This document shows, in pieces, positions 52,493-60,957 of a stretch of DNA of 64,000 bases. Position 1 is the first letter of the stretch, and every line of letters begins with the position of its first letter. The notes beneath the pieces are model-generated. The model was given only the letters and a program-made list of their open reading frames with translations. It was not told the DNA's origin and made no database searches. Position numbers and translations under genes: made by a program. Location: NCBI RefSeq assembly GCF_003627755.1, contig NZ_CP032694.1, forward strand, positions 425,501-489,500, in the 5' to 3' direction. Source of the DNA: Rhizobium jaguaris. GTDB lineage: Bacteria > Pseudomonadota > Alphaproteobacteria > Rhizobiales > Rhizobiaceae.

Positions 52493-53425
52493 ATGAATAG
52501 TAAGCAGAGCTTGGCAAACAAGATACACTACGAAACGCTCGCGGAGGCTTGGCGCAGCGGTCGGGAATCACCGCAGGACGCCTCCGAGTGGTCTGTTTTG
52601 ACGACAGAACCGGGCGGCGTCGATTACGTCGAGACGAACCTCGGCGACAAGACCGCGCTGTGGGTTCAGCCAAAACTGGCGGCCAAAGATCGGGTCATGC
52701 TTTACCTGCACGGCGGTGGCTATGTTGGCGGATCGATCTGGACCCATCGCAAGATGGTCGGACACCTTGCCAAGGCGATTGGCTGTTACGCTCTGCTCGC
52801 CACTTACGACTACGCGGTTCAGAGCAAGTTCCCTCGCCAGATCGAGCAGGTCGTGAACGCGTTCGAGTGGCTGGTTGAGCAGGGCATCGCGACGGATCAT
52901 ACAATTGGCGCAGGCGATTCTGCTGGCGCGGGCCTGATTGTTGCGGCGGCGATCAAACTCCGCGATGCGGGACGTCCGCTGCCAGCTGCGCTCCTCAGTA
53001 TTTCCGGCTGGCATGATCTGTCGGCGAGTGGGGCCTCCTACGAAACTAACCGCGCGAAGGATGCCTTCTTCCAGAAGGCGTCGGTAGATATGCTGGCATC
53101 GCTGGTTCTCGGAGAGGCCGATGCCCGAAATCCATTCGCGAGCCCGATCTTCGCCGATCTCACGGGCCTGCCGCCGATCAATCTGCAAGTGGGCGGAGAC
53201 GAAACGCTGCTCGACGACAGCCGGGTGCTCGCCGACCGCGCGAAGGCCGCCGGCGTCGAGGTGCGCCTAGACGTGTTTCCGGGGATGCTGCATTCGTTCC
53301 AGATGATGGCTGGTCGTGCGCCTGAAGCCGATGAGGCGATCGAGCGGTTTGCACAGTGGGTCCGGCCGAAGCTCGGCCTGACCGGAACCGCGTCAACCCG
53401 CGGTGAAAGTCAGGTAGTCGCATGA
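52493..53425 (+). CDS. Alpha/beta hydrolase, hormone-sensitive-lipase type esterase
   Basis: A 310-residue esterase. Oxyanion motif HGGGYVGGSIWTH (about residue 73), nucleophile GAGDSAGAGLIVA (about 143), acid in VGGDETLLDDSRV and His in PGMLHSFQMM. Cytosolic, no signal peptide. Start 52493 (MNSKQSLAN). It is 46 bases upstream of the sigma factor gene in the same direction. Related enzymes cleave short acyl esters or lactones. Confidence 0.92.
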   Translation: MNSKQSLANKIHYETLAEAWRSGRESPQDASEWSVLTTEPGGVDYVETNLGDKTALWVQPKLAAKDRVMLYLHGGGYVGGSIWTHRKMVGHLAKAIGCYALLATYDYAVQSKFPRQIEQVVNAFEWLVEQGIATDHTIGAGDSAGAGLIVAAAIKLRDAGRPLPAALLSISGWHDLSASGASYETNRAKDAFFQKASVDMLASLVLGEADARNPFASPIFADLTGLPPINLQVGGDETLLDDSRVLADRAKAAGVEVRLDVFPGMLHSFQMMAGRAPEADEAIERFAQWVRPKLGLTGTASTRGESQVVA

Positions 53426-53471
53426 CGGGCACCCATGTCCTTAATGATGCAAGATGTGGCAGGTGAAGAAC

Positions 53472-54404
53472 ATGACTGAGCGACCGACCGGCCTATTCGA
53501 CGCGCGGTATCGAGCCTTCCTCCAGACGGTGTCAGACGTCCGAGCCCAACTGCATCGCTACTGCGCCCGCATGACCGGCTCACGGCTCGACGGTGAGGAT
53601 CTCATGCAGGAGGTGCTATTCGAGGCCTACACGAAGATCGAGACCCTCGATGACGCCCGCAGGCTGAAACCCTGGCTATTTCGCATCGCTCACAATCGCT
53701 GCATAGATTTTCTGAGGCGCCGCGAAGCGCGCGAGCACGCGGAGAGCGCCTATTCGGACGACATCGGCGTCGTCACTGCGGAGCCGGCGACGACCGATGC
53801 ACGTCGCGCCATCGAACGGCTGGTTGGCAGCCTGCCGCCCAAGGAGCGCGCCTGCGTCCTCCTAAAGGATGTATTCGACTATTCTCTGGAAGAGACCGCA
53901 GAACTCGTGGACTCGACGGTTGGCGGCGTTAAATCCGCGCTCTCCCGTGGACGGGCGAAGCTCGCCGACTTGCCCGCTGGACCTATCGGCGAACCGAGCC
54001 GTCCTCCGCTTGATCCCGACACCGCGCGACTCTTGCAGCGCTATGTTGACCTCTTCAACCGCCATGACTGGGATGGCGTGCGGGGCCTTACCAGCGCCGA
54101 TGCTCGGTTGCGGGTCGCCGACTGCTTTGACGGCCTGCTCAGAAGCTCTCCCTATTTCTTCGAATACGAGCGAAATCCAGAAACGTGGACCATGGAGTTC
54201 GGGACGATCGACGGGGAGCCTGTCCTGCTCGTGCTCTTCCAGCGAGGCGTCAAGTGGCAGGTCGCGTGGCCGGTTCGTGTCCATGTTGCCGACGGTGTTA
54301 TCGACCGCATCGAAGACTATTATGCCTGCCCGTGGGTCATTGGAGACAGCTCGGAGTCCGACTTAAAACTCATGACCGAGTCGGTCGTCTTGGGAGGAGG
54401 ATGA
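53472..54404 (+). CDS. ECF sigma factor with SnoaL-like C-terminal domain
   Basis: A 310-residue ECF sigma factor. Region 2: LDGEDLMQEVLFEAYTKIETL and PWLFRIAHNRCIDFLRRRE; region 4: LPPKERACVLLKDVFDYSLEETAELV followed by GGVKSALSRGRAKL. The C-terminal 130 residues (RYVDLFNRHDWDGVRGL, DRIEDYYACPWV) form an NTF2/SnoaL-like fold, as in sigma factors of the SigJ/ECF41 type where it replaces an anti-sigma factor. GCAGGTGAAG precedes ATG 53472. Confidence 0.9.
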   Translation: MTERPTGLFDARYRAFLQTVSDVRAQLHRYCARMTGSRLDGEDLMQEVLFEAYTKIETLDDARRLKPWLFRIAHNRCIDFLRRREAREHAESAYSDDIGVVTAEPATTDARRAIERLVGSLPPKERACVLLKDVFDYSLEETAELVDSTVGGVKSALSRGRAKLADLPAGPIGEPSRPPLDPDTARLLQRYVDLFNRHDWDGVRGLTSADARLRVADCFDGLLRSSPYFFEYERNPETWTMEFGTIDGEPVLLVLFQRGVKWQVAWPVRVHVADGVIDRIEDYYACPWVIGDSSESDLKLMTESVVLGGG

Positions 54405-54446
54405 CGGAGTCGGCACGGAGGAAAGTCGTGGTGGTAGCGATAGTGG

Positions 54447-54640
54447 CCTCGAAGTCCTTGACGAAGCATGGTCACGCCCTGGCGGAGGTCGACGATGAGC
54501 ACCGCCATCAAGTTCGCAAGGACGCCAAGAAACTTCGTTACGCCGTCGAGTTCTTCGCGTCGCTGTTTGACGACAAGCGTGGTGTGCGGAGACATACGCG
54601 TTTCATCTCCTCAATGGAGGAGCTTCAGGATAGCCCCCTA
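54447..54640 (+). pseudogene. CHAD-domain fragment
   Basis: The frame KSLTKHGHALAEVDDEHRHQ, VRKDAKKLRYAVEFFASLFD, DKRGVRRHTRFISSMEELQD is the C-terminal part of a CHAD (conserved histidine alpha-helical) domain, with the typical RK.AKKLRYA..FF. No upstream part of the domain is in frame. The relic ends within 50 bases of the guaA 3' end. CHAD proteins bind polyphosphate; this piece is not functional. Confidence 0.7.
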
Positions 54641-54690
54641 TTTTTTCTAGGCTATTCTCCTCCAGAGCCCTCTACGGTATCCCACACCCC

Positions 54691-56253
54691 TCACTCCCAC
54701 TCGATCGTACCAGGCGGCTTCGACGTGACGTCGTAGACCACGCGGTTGATGCCGCGGACTTCGTTGATGATCCTGGTCGCGGCGCGGCCGAGGAATTCCA
54801 TGTCGTAGTGGTAGAAATCGGCGGTCATGCCGTCGACGGAGGTGACGGCGCGCAGTGCGCAGACGAATTCGTAGGTGCGGCCGTCGCCCATGACGCCGAC
54901 GGTCTGGACCGGCAGCAGCACGGCGAAAGCCTGCCAGATGGCGTCGTAGAGGCCGGCCTTGCGGATTTCGTCGAGATAGATGGCATCAGCCTCGCGCAGG
55001 ATCTCCAGCTTCTCGCGGGTGATGCCGCCGGGGCAGCGGATTGCAAGGCCAGGGCCGGGGAAGGGGTGGCGGCCGATGAAGCTGTCGGGCAGGCCGAGCT
55101 CCTTGCCGAGCGCGCGCACTTCGTCCTTGAAGAGCTCGCGCAGCGGCTCCACGAGCTGCATCTTCATGCGCTCCGGCAGGCCGCCGACATTGTGGTGCGA
55201 CTTGATGGTGACCGAAGGGCCGCCGGTGAAGGAAACGCTCTCGATGACATCGGGATACAGCGTGCCCTGGCCGAGGAAATCGGCGCCGCCAAGCTTCTTG
55301 GCTTCCTCTTCGAAGGTCTCGATGAAGAGGCGGCCGATGATCTTACGCTTGGTCTCCGGGTCGCTCACGCCCTCCAGCTCGCCGATGAAACGGTCGGAGG
55401 CATCGACGTGCAAGAGGTGCAAATTGTAGTGCTCGCGGAACATCGCGACGACGTTTGCGGCCTCGTCCTTGCGCATCAGGCCGTGGTCGACAAGGATGCA
55501 GGTGAGCTGGTCGCCGACCGCCTCGCGGATCAGGAGTGCCGCGACGGAGGAATCGACGCCGCCCGACAGTGCGCAGATAACACGCTTGTCGCCGACCTGT
55601 TCGCGGATCGCCTGCACCGCCTTGGCGCGATAGGCCGACATCGACCAGTCGCCCTTGAGGCCCGCAATATTGTGGATGAAGTTGCTGATCAGCTTGGCGC
55701 CGTCGGGCGTATGCACGACTTCCGGATGGAACTGCACGCCGTAATATTTGCGCTTCTCGTCGGCAATGAAGGCAAAGGGCGCATTCGAAGAGGTGGCGAC
55801 GACCTCGAAGCCTTCCGGCAGCGCCGTGACCCGATCGCCATGGCTCATCCAAACCTGATGGCGGGAGCCGGAAGACCAGAGACCTTCGAACAAGGCGCAA
55901 TCGGTGTTGACGTCGAGAAAGGCGCGGCCGAATTCGCGGTGATGGCCGCTCTCCACCTTGCCGCCGAGCTGCATGCACATGGTCTGCTGGCCGTAGCAGA
56001 TGCCGAAGACCGGCAGGCCGCTGTCGAAGATGATCTGCGGCGCTCTGGGCGAGCCTTCATCCACGGTCGAGGCCGGGCTGCCGGACAGGATCACCGCCCT
56101 CGGCTGCAGCCGCTTGAAAGCGGCTTCGGCGGATTGGAAGGGGGCGATCTCGCAGTAGACGCCCGCTTCGCGCACGCGCCGTGCGATGAGCTGCGTCACT
56201 TGGCTGCCAAAATCGACGATGAGAACGGTATCGGGATGTGCTGTCTGGGTCAT
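54691..56253 (-). CDS. guaA: GMP synthase (glutamine-hydrolysing)
   Basis: A 520-residue enzyme converting XMP, ATP and glutamine to GMP. Glutamine amidotransferase domain (residues 8-200) with [18 protein letters not shown], catalytic Cys in [10 protein letters not shown] and His-Glu in [12 protein letters not shown]. The ATP pyrophosphatase domain has [18 protein letters not shown] (P-loop), and the dimerisation domain ends [10 protein letters not shown]. Its last 15 bases are the repeated attachment core, so integrations at this end leave the protein intact. Confidence 0.98.
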   Translation of the reverse strand: MTQTAHPDTVLIVDFGSQVTQLIARRVREAGVYCEIAPFQSAEAAFKRLQPRAVILSGSPASTVDEGSPRAPQIIFDSGLPVFGICYGQQTMCMQLGGKVESGHHREFGRAFLDVNTDCALFEGLWSSGSRHQVWMSHGDRVTALPEGFEVVATSSNAPFAFIADEKRKYYGVQFHPEVVHTPDGAKLISNFIHNIAGLKGDWSMSAYRAKAVQAIREQVGDKRVICALSGGVDSSVAALLIREAVGDQLTCILVDHGLMRKDEAANVVAMFREHYNLHLLHVDASDRFIGELEGVSDPETKRKIIGRLFIETFEEEAKKLGGADFLGQGTLYPDVIESVSFTGGPSVTIKSHHNVGGLPERMKMQLVEPLRELFKDEVRALGKELGLPDSFIGRHPFPGPGLAIRCPGGITREKLEILREADAIYLDEIRKAGLYDAIWQAFAVLLPVQTVGVMGDGRTYEFVCALRAVTSVDGMTADFYHYDMEFLGRAATRIINEVRGINRVVYDVTSKPPGTIEWE

Positions 56254-56356
56254 GGCGAGCCTTTAAAGAAAAGCGCTTTCCCTGGCAATCGGGCAAATCG
56301 GGCCAGAGCCGATTTTATTGTCCCGATTGTCCTCAATTCTCGCGGTTTCCTGTCCG

Positions 56357-56998
56357 TTAGAACCAGAATACGCCGTCTTCCAGCGCCGTAAACAGCCCGT
56401 CGACGGCATAGGAGAGCTTGCGGTCGATGACGTGCAGATACTCCGTCCATCCGGAAATATGCTGCAGCTCGACTGCGCCGTCCGAAATGCCGCGTAAGCC
56501 AATCAGCGGTCTGTCGTAGATCTGGCAGACGCGCAGCACGGAAAATGTTTCCATGTCCACCATCTCGGCGGCGATCCGGCCATAGGCATCCGGGCCGGAG
56601 ATGACATTGCCGCCGGTCGAAAGGCTGGCTTCCTCGATGCCGGGGATGCGCAGCGGCAGTTCGATCGTGGCGGGCAGGTCGAGGAAGGGCGTGCGGCCCT
56701 TTTCGAAGCCGAGCGGCGAGGCGTCCATGTCGCGATAGGAAACCGAGGTGACCTGATAGACCTCCGTCTGTTCCAGCTTGGAGGATCCGGCCGACCCCAG
56801 CGAAACCACCATATCGGGCAGATCGTTCTGCGCTTCGAGCTGACCGAGCGCTCGCGTCATGGCGATGGCCGCCTCGACCGGGCCGACGCCGGTCATCAGC
56901 GGATCGATGCGGGAGCGCAAGAAGGGCCCGTATTCCGCCTCCGCCGCCATGGCGAACAGGATCGATTTTCCCGACACACGTTTCAGTTCGAATTTCAT
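56357..56998 (-). CDS. 5'-methylthioadenosine/S-adenosylhomocysteine nucleosidase-like phosphorylase
   Basis: A 213-residue protein of the MTA/SAH nucleosidase (PNP/UDP) family: KSILFAMAAEAEYGPFL, MTGVGPVEAAIAMTRAL, VVSLGSAGSSKLEQTEVYQV, the substrate-binding EMVDMETFSVLRVC (about 170) and the catalytic Asp in GLRGISDGAVEL. It is slightly short and lacks the usual GLSVGDVVIGD block, so substrate preference is uncertain. Its start overlaps the thioesterase stop as ATGA. Confidence 0.85.
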   Translation of the reverse strand: MKFELKRVSGKSILFAMAAEAEYGPFLRSRIDPLMTGVGPVEAAIAMTRALGQLEAQNDLPDMVVSLGSAGSSKLEQTEVYQVTSVSYRDMDASPLGFEKGRTPFLDLPATIELPLRIPGIEEASLSTGGNVISGPDAYGRIAAEMVDMETFSVLRVCQIYDRPLIGLRGISDGAVELQHISGWTEYLHVIDRKLSYAVDGLFTALEDGVFWF

Positions 56999-57444
56999 CC
57001 GGTAATTCCCTCTCGGCCTCTGATGACCATCATCGTCCCAGTCATGGAGGCAATCAGCTTGGCAGGTCCGTCGCTGATGGCATAGGCCCGTCCATCGGCG
57101 ACGATGATGGTGGTGCCGGGTTTGGTGATTTCACCGCGAAAGAGAAAGCGCTCCCCCCGTCCTGGCGACATCAGATTGACCTTGAATTCGATGGTGAGGA
57201 TCGAAGCCGAAGGATCGATGACGCTATAGGCGGCAAAACCGCAGGCCGAATCCAGCGCCGCCGCGATGATACCGGCATGCAGGATACCATGCTGCTGCGT
57301 CAGCTTCACGTCGAACGGCATCTCGATCTCGACCATGCCATGCTCAACGCGCGTGAGCTCCGCGCCGATCGTCGCCATCGCCGCCTGACGCCCGAAACTC
57401 GTTCGAATACGCGCCCGAAAGTCGCCGCTGTTTTCCACTGTCAT
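56995..57444 (-). CDS. PaaI-type hotdog thioesterase
   Basis: A 149-residue hotdog-fold acyl-CoA thioesterase: VEHGMVEIEMPFDVKLTQQHGILHAGIIAAALDSACGFA contains the central helix with the Asp (read in pieces: QQHGILHAG, ALDSACGFAAYSV), then LTIEFKVNLMSPGRGERFLF and the final strands. First gene of a coupled pair with the nucleosidase. Substrate unknown. Confidence 0.9.
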   Translation of the reverse strand: MTVENSGDFRARIRTSFGRQAAMATIGAELTRVEHGMVEIEMPFDVKLTQQHGILHAGIIAAALDSACGFAAYSVIDPSASILTIEFKVNLMSPGRGERFLFRGEITKPGTTIIVADGRAYAISDGPAKLIASMTGTMMVIRGREGITG

Positions 57445-57540
57445 CCTGTTCCCTTTCGCGGGTGCGAAATTGGCATGGAGAGGCTATTTGGACAAGGGCG
57501 ATCCAGTGGAAATCGGCATCGCCGCAGCCGCGTTCGATGG

Positions 57541-57924
57541 CTATTTTTCCGCAGGCGAATTCAGCCGCGGTAACCCCATCTTGAACCAGGCTTTGGCAAT
57601 CTTGCCATTCTCGATCTCATAGATGCAGATCACATCCACTTCACCGCGCCCCTCGGGAAAGTTGCGAGTCACCACTTCCTGATCGACGACCATGTTTCCA
57701 ACCGCCATTCTCGAGATCAGCTCACCGAAGAGATCCGGTTCGCGGAAGCGTGTGATATGGCGCTCCCGGATTTCCGAAACACCCTTTGCGAGCAAGGTGG
57801 AGGGGAATTGATAATACTCGCAATCATCCGACCACCATTGCATGAAGGTATCGATATCCCGCGCGTTATAGGCGTCCAGTTGCATGCGCACGGGATGGGT
57901 TGGGTCGGAGTGCTGTGACGTCAT
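57541..57924 (-). CDS. NTF2/SnoaL-like protein
   Basis: A 127-residue small alpha+beta barrel protein: PVRMQLDAYNARDIDTFMQWWSDDCEYY with the family helix-hairpin start, and VDVICIYEIENGKIAKAWF near the end. Members include isomerases and cyclases but many have no known activity. Standing alone 96 bases from the thioesterase and divergent from the DUF2252 gene. Confidence 0.87.
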   Translation of the reverse strand: MTSQHSDPTHPVRMQLDAYNARDIDTFMQWWSDDCEYYQFPSTLLAKGVSEIRERHITRFREPDLFGELISRMAVGNMVVDQEVVTRNFPEGRGEVDVICIYEIENGKIAKAWFKMGLPRLNSPAEK

Positions 57925-58044
57925 GGTGTTTACAAAGCCCGGATTAGCGGCGAAATGAGGTGCTGTTCTTACAACTGATATCGAATTTCCCCAATGACGG
58001 GCTCATGCTATTCGAAACCAGTGCATGTACGCGGAGTAGCATCG

Positions 58045-59121
58045 ATGACGGCGATTGTGCAATCGACCAAGGCCTATGAAATCTGGATGCGGGCGCAACT
58101 CGGCGCCGATATTGTGGAGAGCGATCTCGACAAGAAGTACAAGAAGATGAAGAGCGGCGGCTTCGTCTTCCTGCGGGCCACCTATTGGCGCTGGGCCGAG
58201 ACGATTTTCGACATCTGCCCCGATCTTGCGAGTGCTCCGCAAGTGCTGGCGATCGGCGACACGCATCTGGAGAATTTCGGAACCTGGCGCGACGAGGAGG
58301 GGCGGTTGATCTGGGGCGCCAACGATTTCGACGATGCGGCCGTCATGCCTTATGCGCTTGACCTTGTGCGCTTGGCGACGAGTGCGATACTGGCGCGAGG
58401 CGCCGCCGCCCTGCCGCCGCGCGCCATCGCCGAGGCGATCCTCACCGGCTATCGCCGCGGGTTGAAAGCGCCCGCGCCGGTCATTCTGGAGCGTGATTAC
58501 AAATGGCTGCGCAACGACGTGCTCCTCTCGAATGGCGAACGCAAAGCCTTCTGGGACAAGTACCGCGATCTGCCGCTCCCCGCCAAATCTGTGCCCACAC
58601 ACTATCTTGACGCATTGCGGCGGTCGCTGCCGGATCAGGGGCTTGACTTCGTCGCCAAGCCGCGAACGGCCGGCACCGGCAGTTTGGGCCGGCCGCGCTT
58701 CGTCACCGACGTCGAGTGGCGTGGCGGGCCGGTCATCCGCGAGGTCAAGGCGCTCCTCCGGTCCGCATGGTCACTGAGGCACAATCCGTCCGATACGACG
58801 ATCCACACGGTCGTCATTGCCTCAGGCCGTGCCCGCTCTCCCGATCCGCATTACCAGTTGACCGGCAACCTGTTGGTTCGCCGTCTGTCGCCGAACAGCC
58901 GCAAGATCGAAGTCGAGGGCGATGCGCAAATCCTGCTGTCGCCGGCGATGCTCGATCTGATGGGCTTCGAGATCGCCAATTGCCACGCCGACGACGCGTT
59001 GCGCATTCCTGAAATTCTGGCGGACCTCGGCAAGCGGGAGGTCGACTGGCTGAGGAACTCCGCCAAGGCGGCAGCGGCTGCGATCACCACGGAACAAGCA
59101 GAATTTGCCAGGAAGGGCTAG
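58045..59121 (+). CDS. DUF2252-domain protein
   Basis: A 358-residue protein of the DUF2252 family, which has a kinase-like (APH-type) look: GDTHLENFGTWRDEEGRLIWG and ANDFDDAAVMPYALDLVRLA are the signature, comparable with HGDLHxxN and DxD loops. GCGGAG lies eight bases before the ATG at 58045. The C-terminus ends in a helical region with IVDWLRNSAKAAAAAIT-like sequence. Biological role unknown. Confidence 0.88.
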   Translation: MTAIVQSTKAYEIWMRAQLGADIVESDLDKKYKKMKSGGFVFLRATYWRWAETIFDICPDLASAPQVLAIGDTHLENFGTWRDEEGRLIWGANDFDDAAVMPYALDLVRLATSAILARGAAALPPRAIAEAILTGYRRGLKAPAPVILERDYKWLRNDVLLSNGERKAFWDKYRDLPLPAKSVPTHYLDALRRSLPDQGLDFVAKPRTAGTGSLGRPRFVTDVEWRGGPVIREVKALLRSAWSLRHNPSDTTIHTVVIASGRARSPDPHYQLTGNLLVRRLSPNSRKIEVEGDAQILLSPAMLDLMGFEIANCHADDALRIPEILADLGKREVDWLRNSAKAAAAAITTEQAEFARKG

Positions 59122-59134
59122 GCCGGAAAACCGG

Positions 59135-59935
59135 TCAATGCCCTGCGGCTTCCAGGATCAGACGGGCGATCGTATCGGGATGCGAGATCAATGAGAGATG
59201 GCTGGCCTTCACCTCGATGGTCTTGGCGCCCATGCGCTTGGCCATGAAGCGTTCCAGGTCCGGATTGATCGTCCTGTCTTCGGTGGAGACCGCATACCAG
59301 CTCGGCTTGCTGCGCCAGGCGGCCTGGGTGGTCTTGCCGCTCAGCAATGCCTTTTGAAAGGGTTCCTGCACGGCATAAAGCACCTCTGCCTTGGCCTTTG
59401 GCAGGTCGCCGGCGAAATCCCGTAGGAAAGCTTCTTCAGTCAAGCGCCCTTCATCGCCGTCGAAGACGATGCCTGCCGATGCTGGAGGCGTCGGATATGT
59501 CTGAGCGAGCGCCGTATAATCTTCGCCGGCATCCGGTGCGCGGGCTGCGACATAGACCAGCGAAGAAACCTTCGGATGCACACCGGCTTCCGTCACGATC
59601 ATGCCGGAGAAGGAATGGCCGACGAGGACTGTCGGGCCGTCCTGGCGATCGAGAACGCGCTGCGCCGACGCGACCGCTTCGGGAAGCGTTGTCAACGGAT
59701 TCTGCACGGCCGTGCACTTCAGCCCCTTGGCCTGCAGCCGTGCGATCACCTCCGTCCAGCAGGAGCCGTCTGCGAAGAGCCCATGTGCAAGGACGACGTT
59801 GCGAGCTTTTAATGGCGCCGAGGCAGCCGCGCCGGAGGCCGGCTCGCTGGCGGCCATGCTGCGCGTGGAAATCAGGGAGGCGGCGGCGCCGGCAATAAGC
59901 GCGGTCGAGAAATTCCGTCTGGTCATCATCATCAT
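59135..59935 (-). CDS. Exported alpha/beta hydrolase
   Basis: A 266-residue hydrolase with a Tat-like signal (TRRNFSTALIAGAAASLISTRSMA). Fold motifs: NVVLAHGLFADGSCWTEVI, nucleophile TVLVGHSFSGMIVTEAG, Asp in VSTEDRTINP, His in VKASHLSLISHP. Similar proteins occur next to rhizobial regulators and may cleave esters in the periplasm. Four consecutive ATGs; AAGGATCACG supports the first (59935). Divergent from the GntR gene, whose operators lie between them. Confidence 0.88.
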   Translation of the reverse strand: MMMMTRRNFSTALIAGAAASLISTRSMAASEPASGAAASAPLKARNVVLAHGLFADGSCWTEVIARLQAKGLKCTAVQNPLTTLPEAVASAQRVLDRQDGPTVLVGHSFSGMIVTEAGVHPKVSSLVYVAARAPDAGEDYTALAQTYPTPPASAGIVFDGDEGRLTEEAFLRDFAGDLPKAKAEVLYAVQEPFQKALLSGKTTQAAWRSKPSWYAVSTEDRTINPDLERFMAKRMGAKTIEVKASHLSLISHPDTIARLILEAAGH

Positions 59936-60264
59936 CGTGATCCTTATGGAGTTGAGAGATAAATGGGCAGCAGGAGGCTGTCCGCGCCGGATGTCGGAGC
60001 GGTGAGCTTCTTCAAGGTTCGGTATTTCTGGGAGCGGCATTTGCCCAATACACCGATCGAATGCGCTCCGTCTTGCATTCCGGCTGGGTATCGAAACTGC
60101 TTTTTGTATGCAAAAGTAGGCTTGTTGAATATTCTTGTATTCTTAATGGCGCTTTTAGTCAATAACTGGATGCGTAACAGTTCCGTGATGGGAAATATGT
60201 ATGCAAAGATGATGCGAAGAGGTATCTTTGCATACAAGCCGGAATGGATATCGGAGGCCTAGGA
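59936..60264. promoter_or_regulatory. Control region between hydrolase and GntR genes
   Basis: A 329-base AT-rich interval without a gene. It carries one TTGTATGCAA-type site at 60104-60113 and a long inverted repeat at 60198-60236 (see that entry), so three sites of one type for the adjacent GntR regulator. Confidence 0.6.
60198..60236. promoter_or_regulatory. GntR-type double operator
   Basis: TGTATGCAAAGAT (60198-60210), 13-base spacer, then its exact complement ATCTTTGCATACA (60224-60236). Each arm contains a TTGTATGCAA-like site, the form bound by FCD-class GntR proteins. It lies 28 bases before the GntR start. Confidence 0.7.
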
Positions 60265-60945
60265 ATGACAGGTGAATTGGATGACGCGGCTGAAGATCGC
60301 GAATTGTTGTTCGATCGTATCCGCAACGCGCTGGAGAACGAGATCGCGACCGGTAAGCTGGAGGCGGGCGCCGCACTGGACGAGCAGCAGCTCGCCGATC
60401 GCTTCGGCGCCTCGCGAACCCCGGTTCGCGAGGCATTAAGGCAACTGGCGGCGAACGGTCTGGTCGAAGTGCGGGCGCGGCGCGGGGTCGTCGTCGCCCG
60501 TATGACGCCCGAGCGCATCATGGACATGTTCGAGACGGCAGCCGAAATCGAAGCGATGTGTGTGAGGCTCGCCACCTATCGCATGACGCCCGTGGAGCGT
60601 AGCCGCCTGATCGAGTTGCACGATGCATCCGAAGCTATCGTGAAAAGGGGCGATTTCGACGGCTATGACGCGTTCAATCGCGCGTTCCACGAGGCGATCT
60701 ATCACGCGACCCACAACAGCTTTCTCGCCGAACAGGCGATCGCGATACGCAATCGTCTGATGGCCTTCCGCCGCACGCAATTACAGCAGGAGCAGCGGCT
60801 GGATCGATCCCGGGCGGAGCATGAAGCCATCATGCAGGCAATCGCAGAGGGTGACGGGGAAATGGCGTCGCGCCGCATGCGGGCGCATATGCTGAATGCC
60901 GCGACGGCGTTGCGGCGCTTCATTGAAGCCAACAAGCTCGCTTAG
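60265..60945 (+). CDS. GntR-family transcriptional regulator (FCD class)
   Basis: A 226-residue regulator: winged helix LDEQQLADRFGASRTPVREALRQLAANGLVEVRARRGVVVA (residues 38-78) and a FCD all-helical effector domain with metal-binding residues in FDGYDAFNRAFHEAIYHATHN and RAEHEAIMQAIAEGD. Start 60265 is fixed by GGAGGCCTAGGA. Likely controls itself and the divergent exported hydrolase. It converges on the DUF1513 gene. Confidence 0.92.
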   Translation: MTGELDDAAEDRELLFDRIRNALENEIATGKLEAGAALDEQQLADRFGASRTPVREALRQLAANGLVEVRARRGVVVARMTPERIMDMFETAAEIEAMCVRLATYRMTPVERSRLIELHDASEAIVKRGDFDGYDAFNRAFHEAIYHATHNSFLAEQAIAIRNRLMAFRRTQLQQEQRLDRSRAEHEAIMQAIAEGDGEMASRRMRAHMLNAATALRRFIEANKLA

Positions 60946-60957
60946 CCCGCGTCCGGA

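Noticed and set aside
27287..54705. Single large integrative conjugative element
   Set aside because: No conjugation, replication or recombinase genes, and internal copies of the attachment core point to several small insertions instead.
54808..56391. 527-codon open frame on the plus strand
   Set aside because: Entirely antisense to guaA; typical of high-GC codon bias and without recognisable domains.
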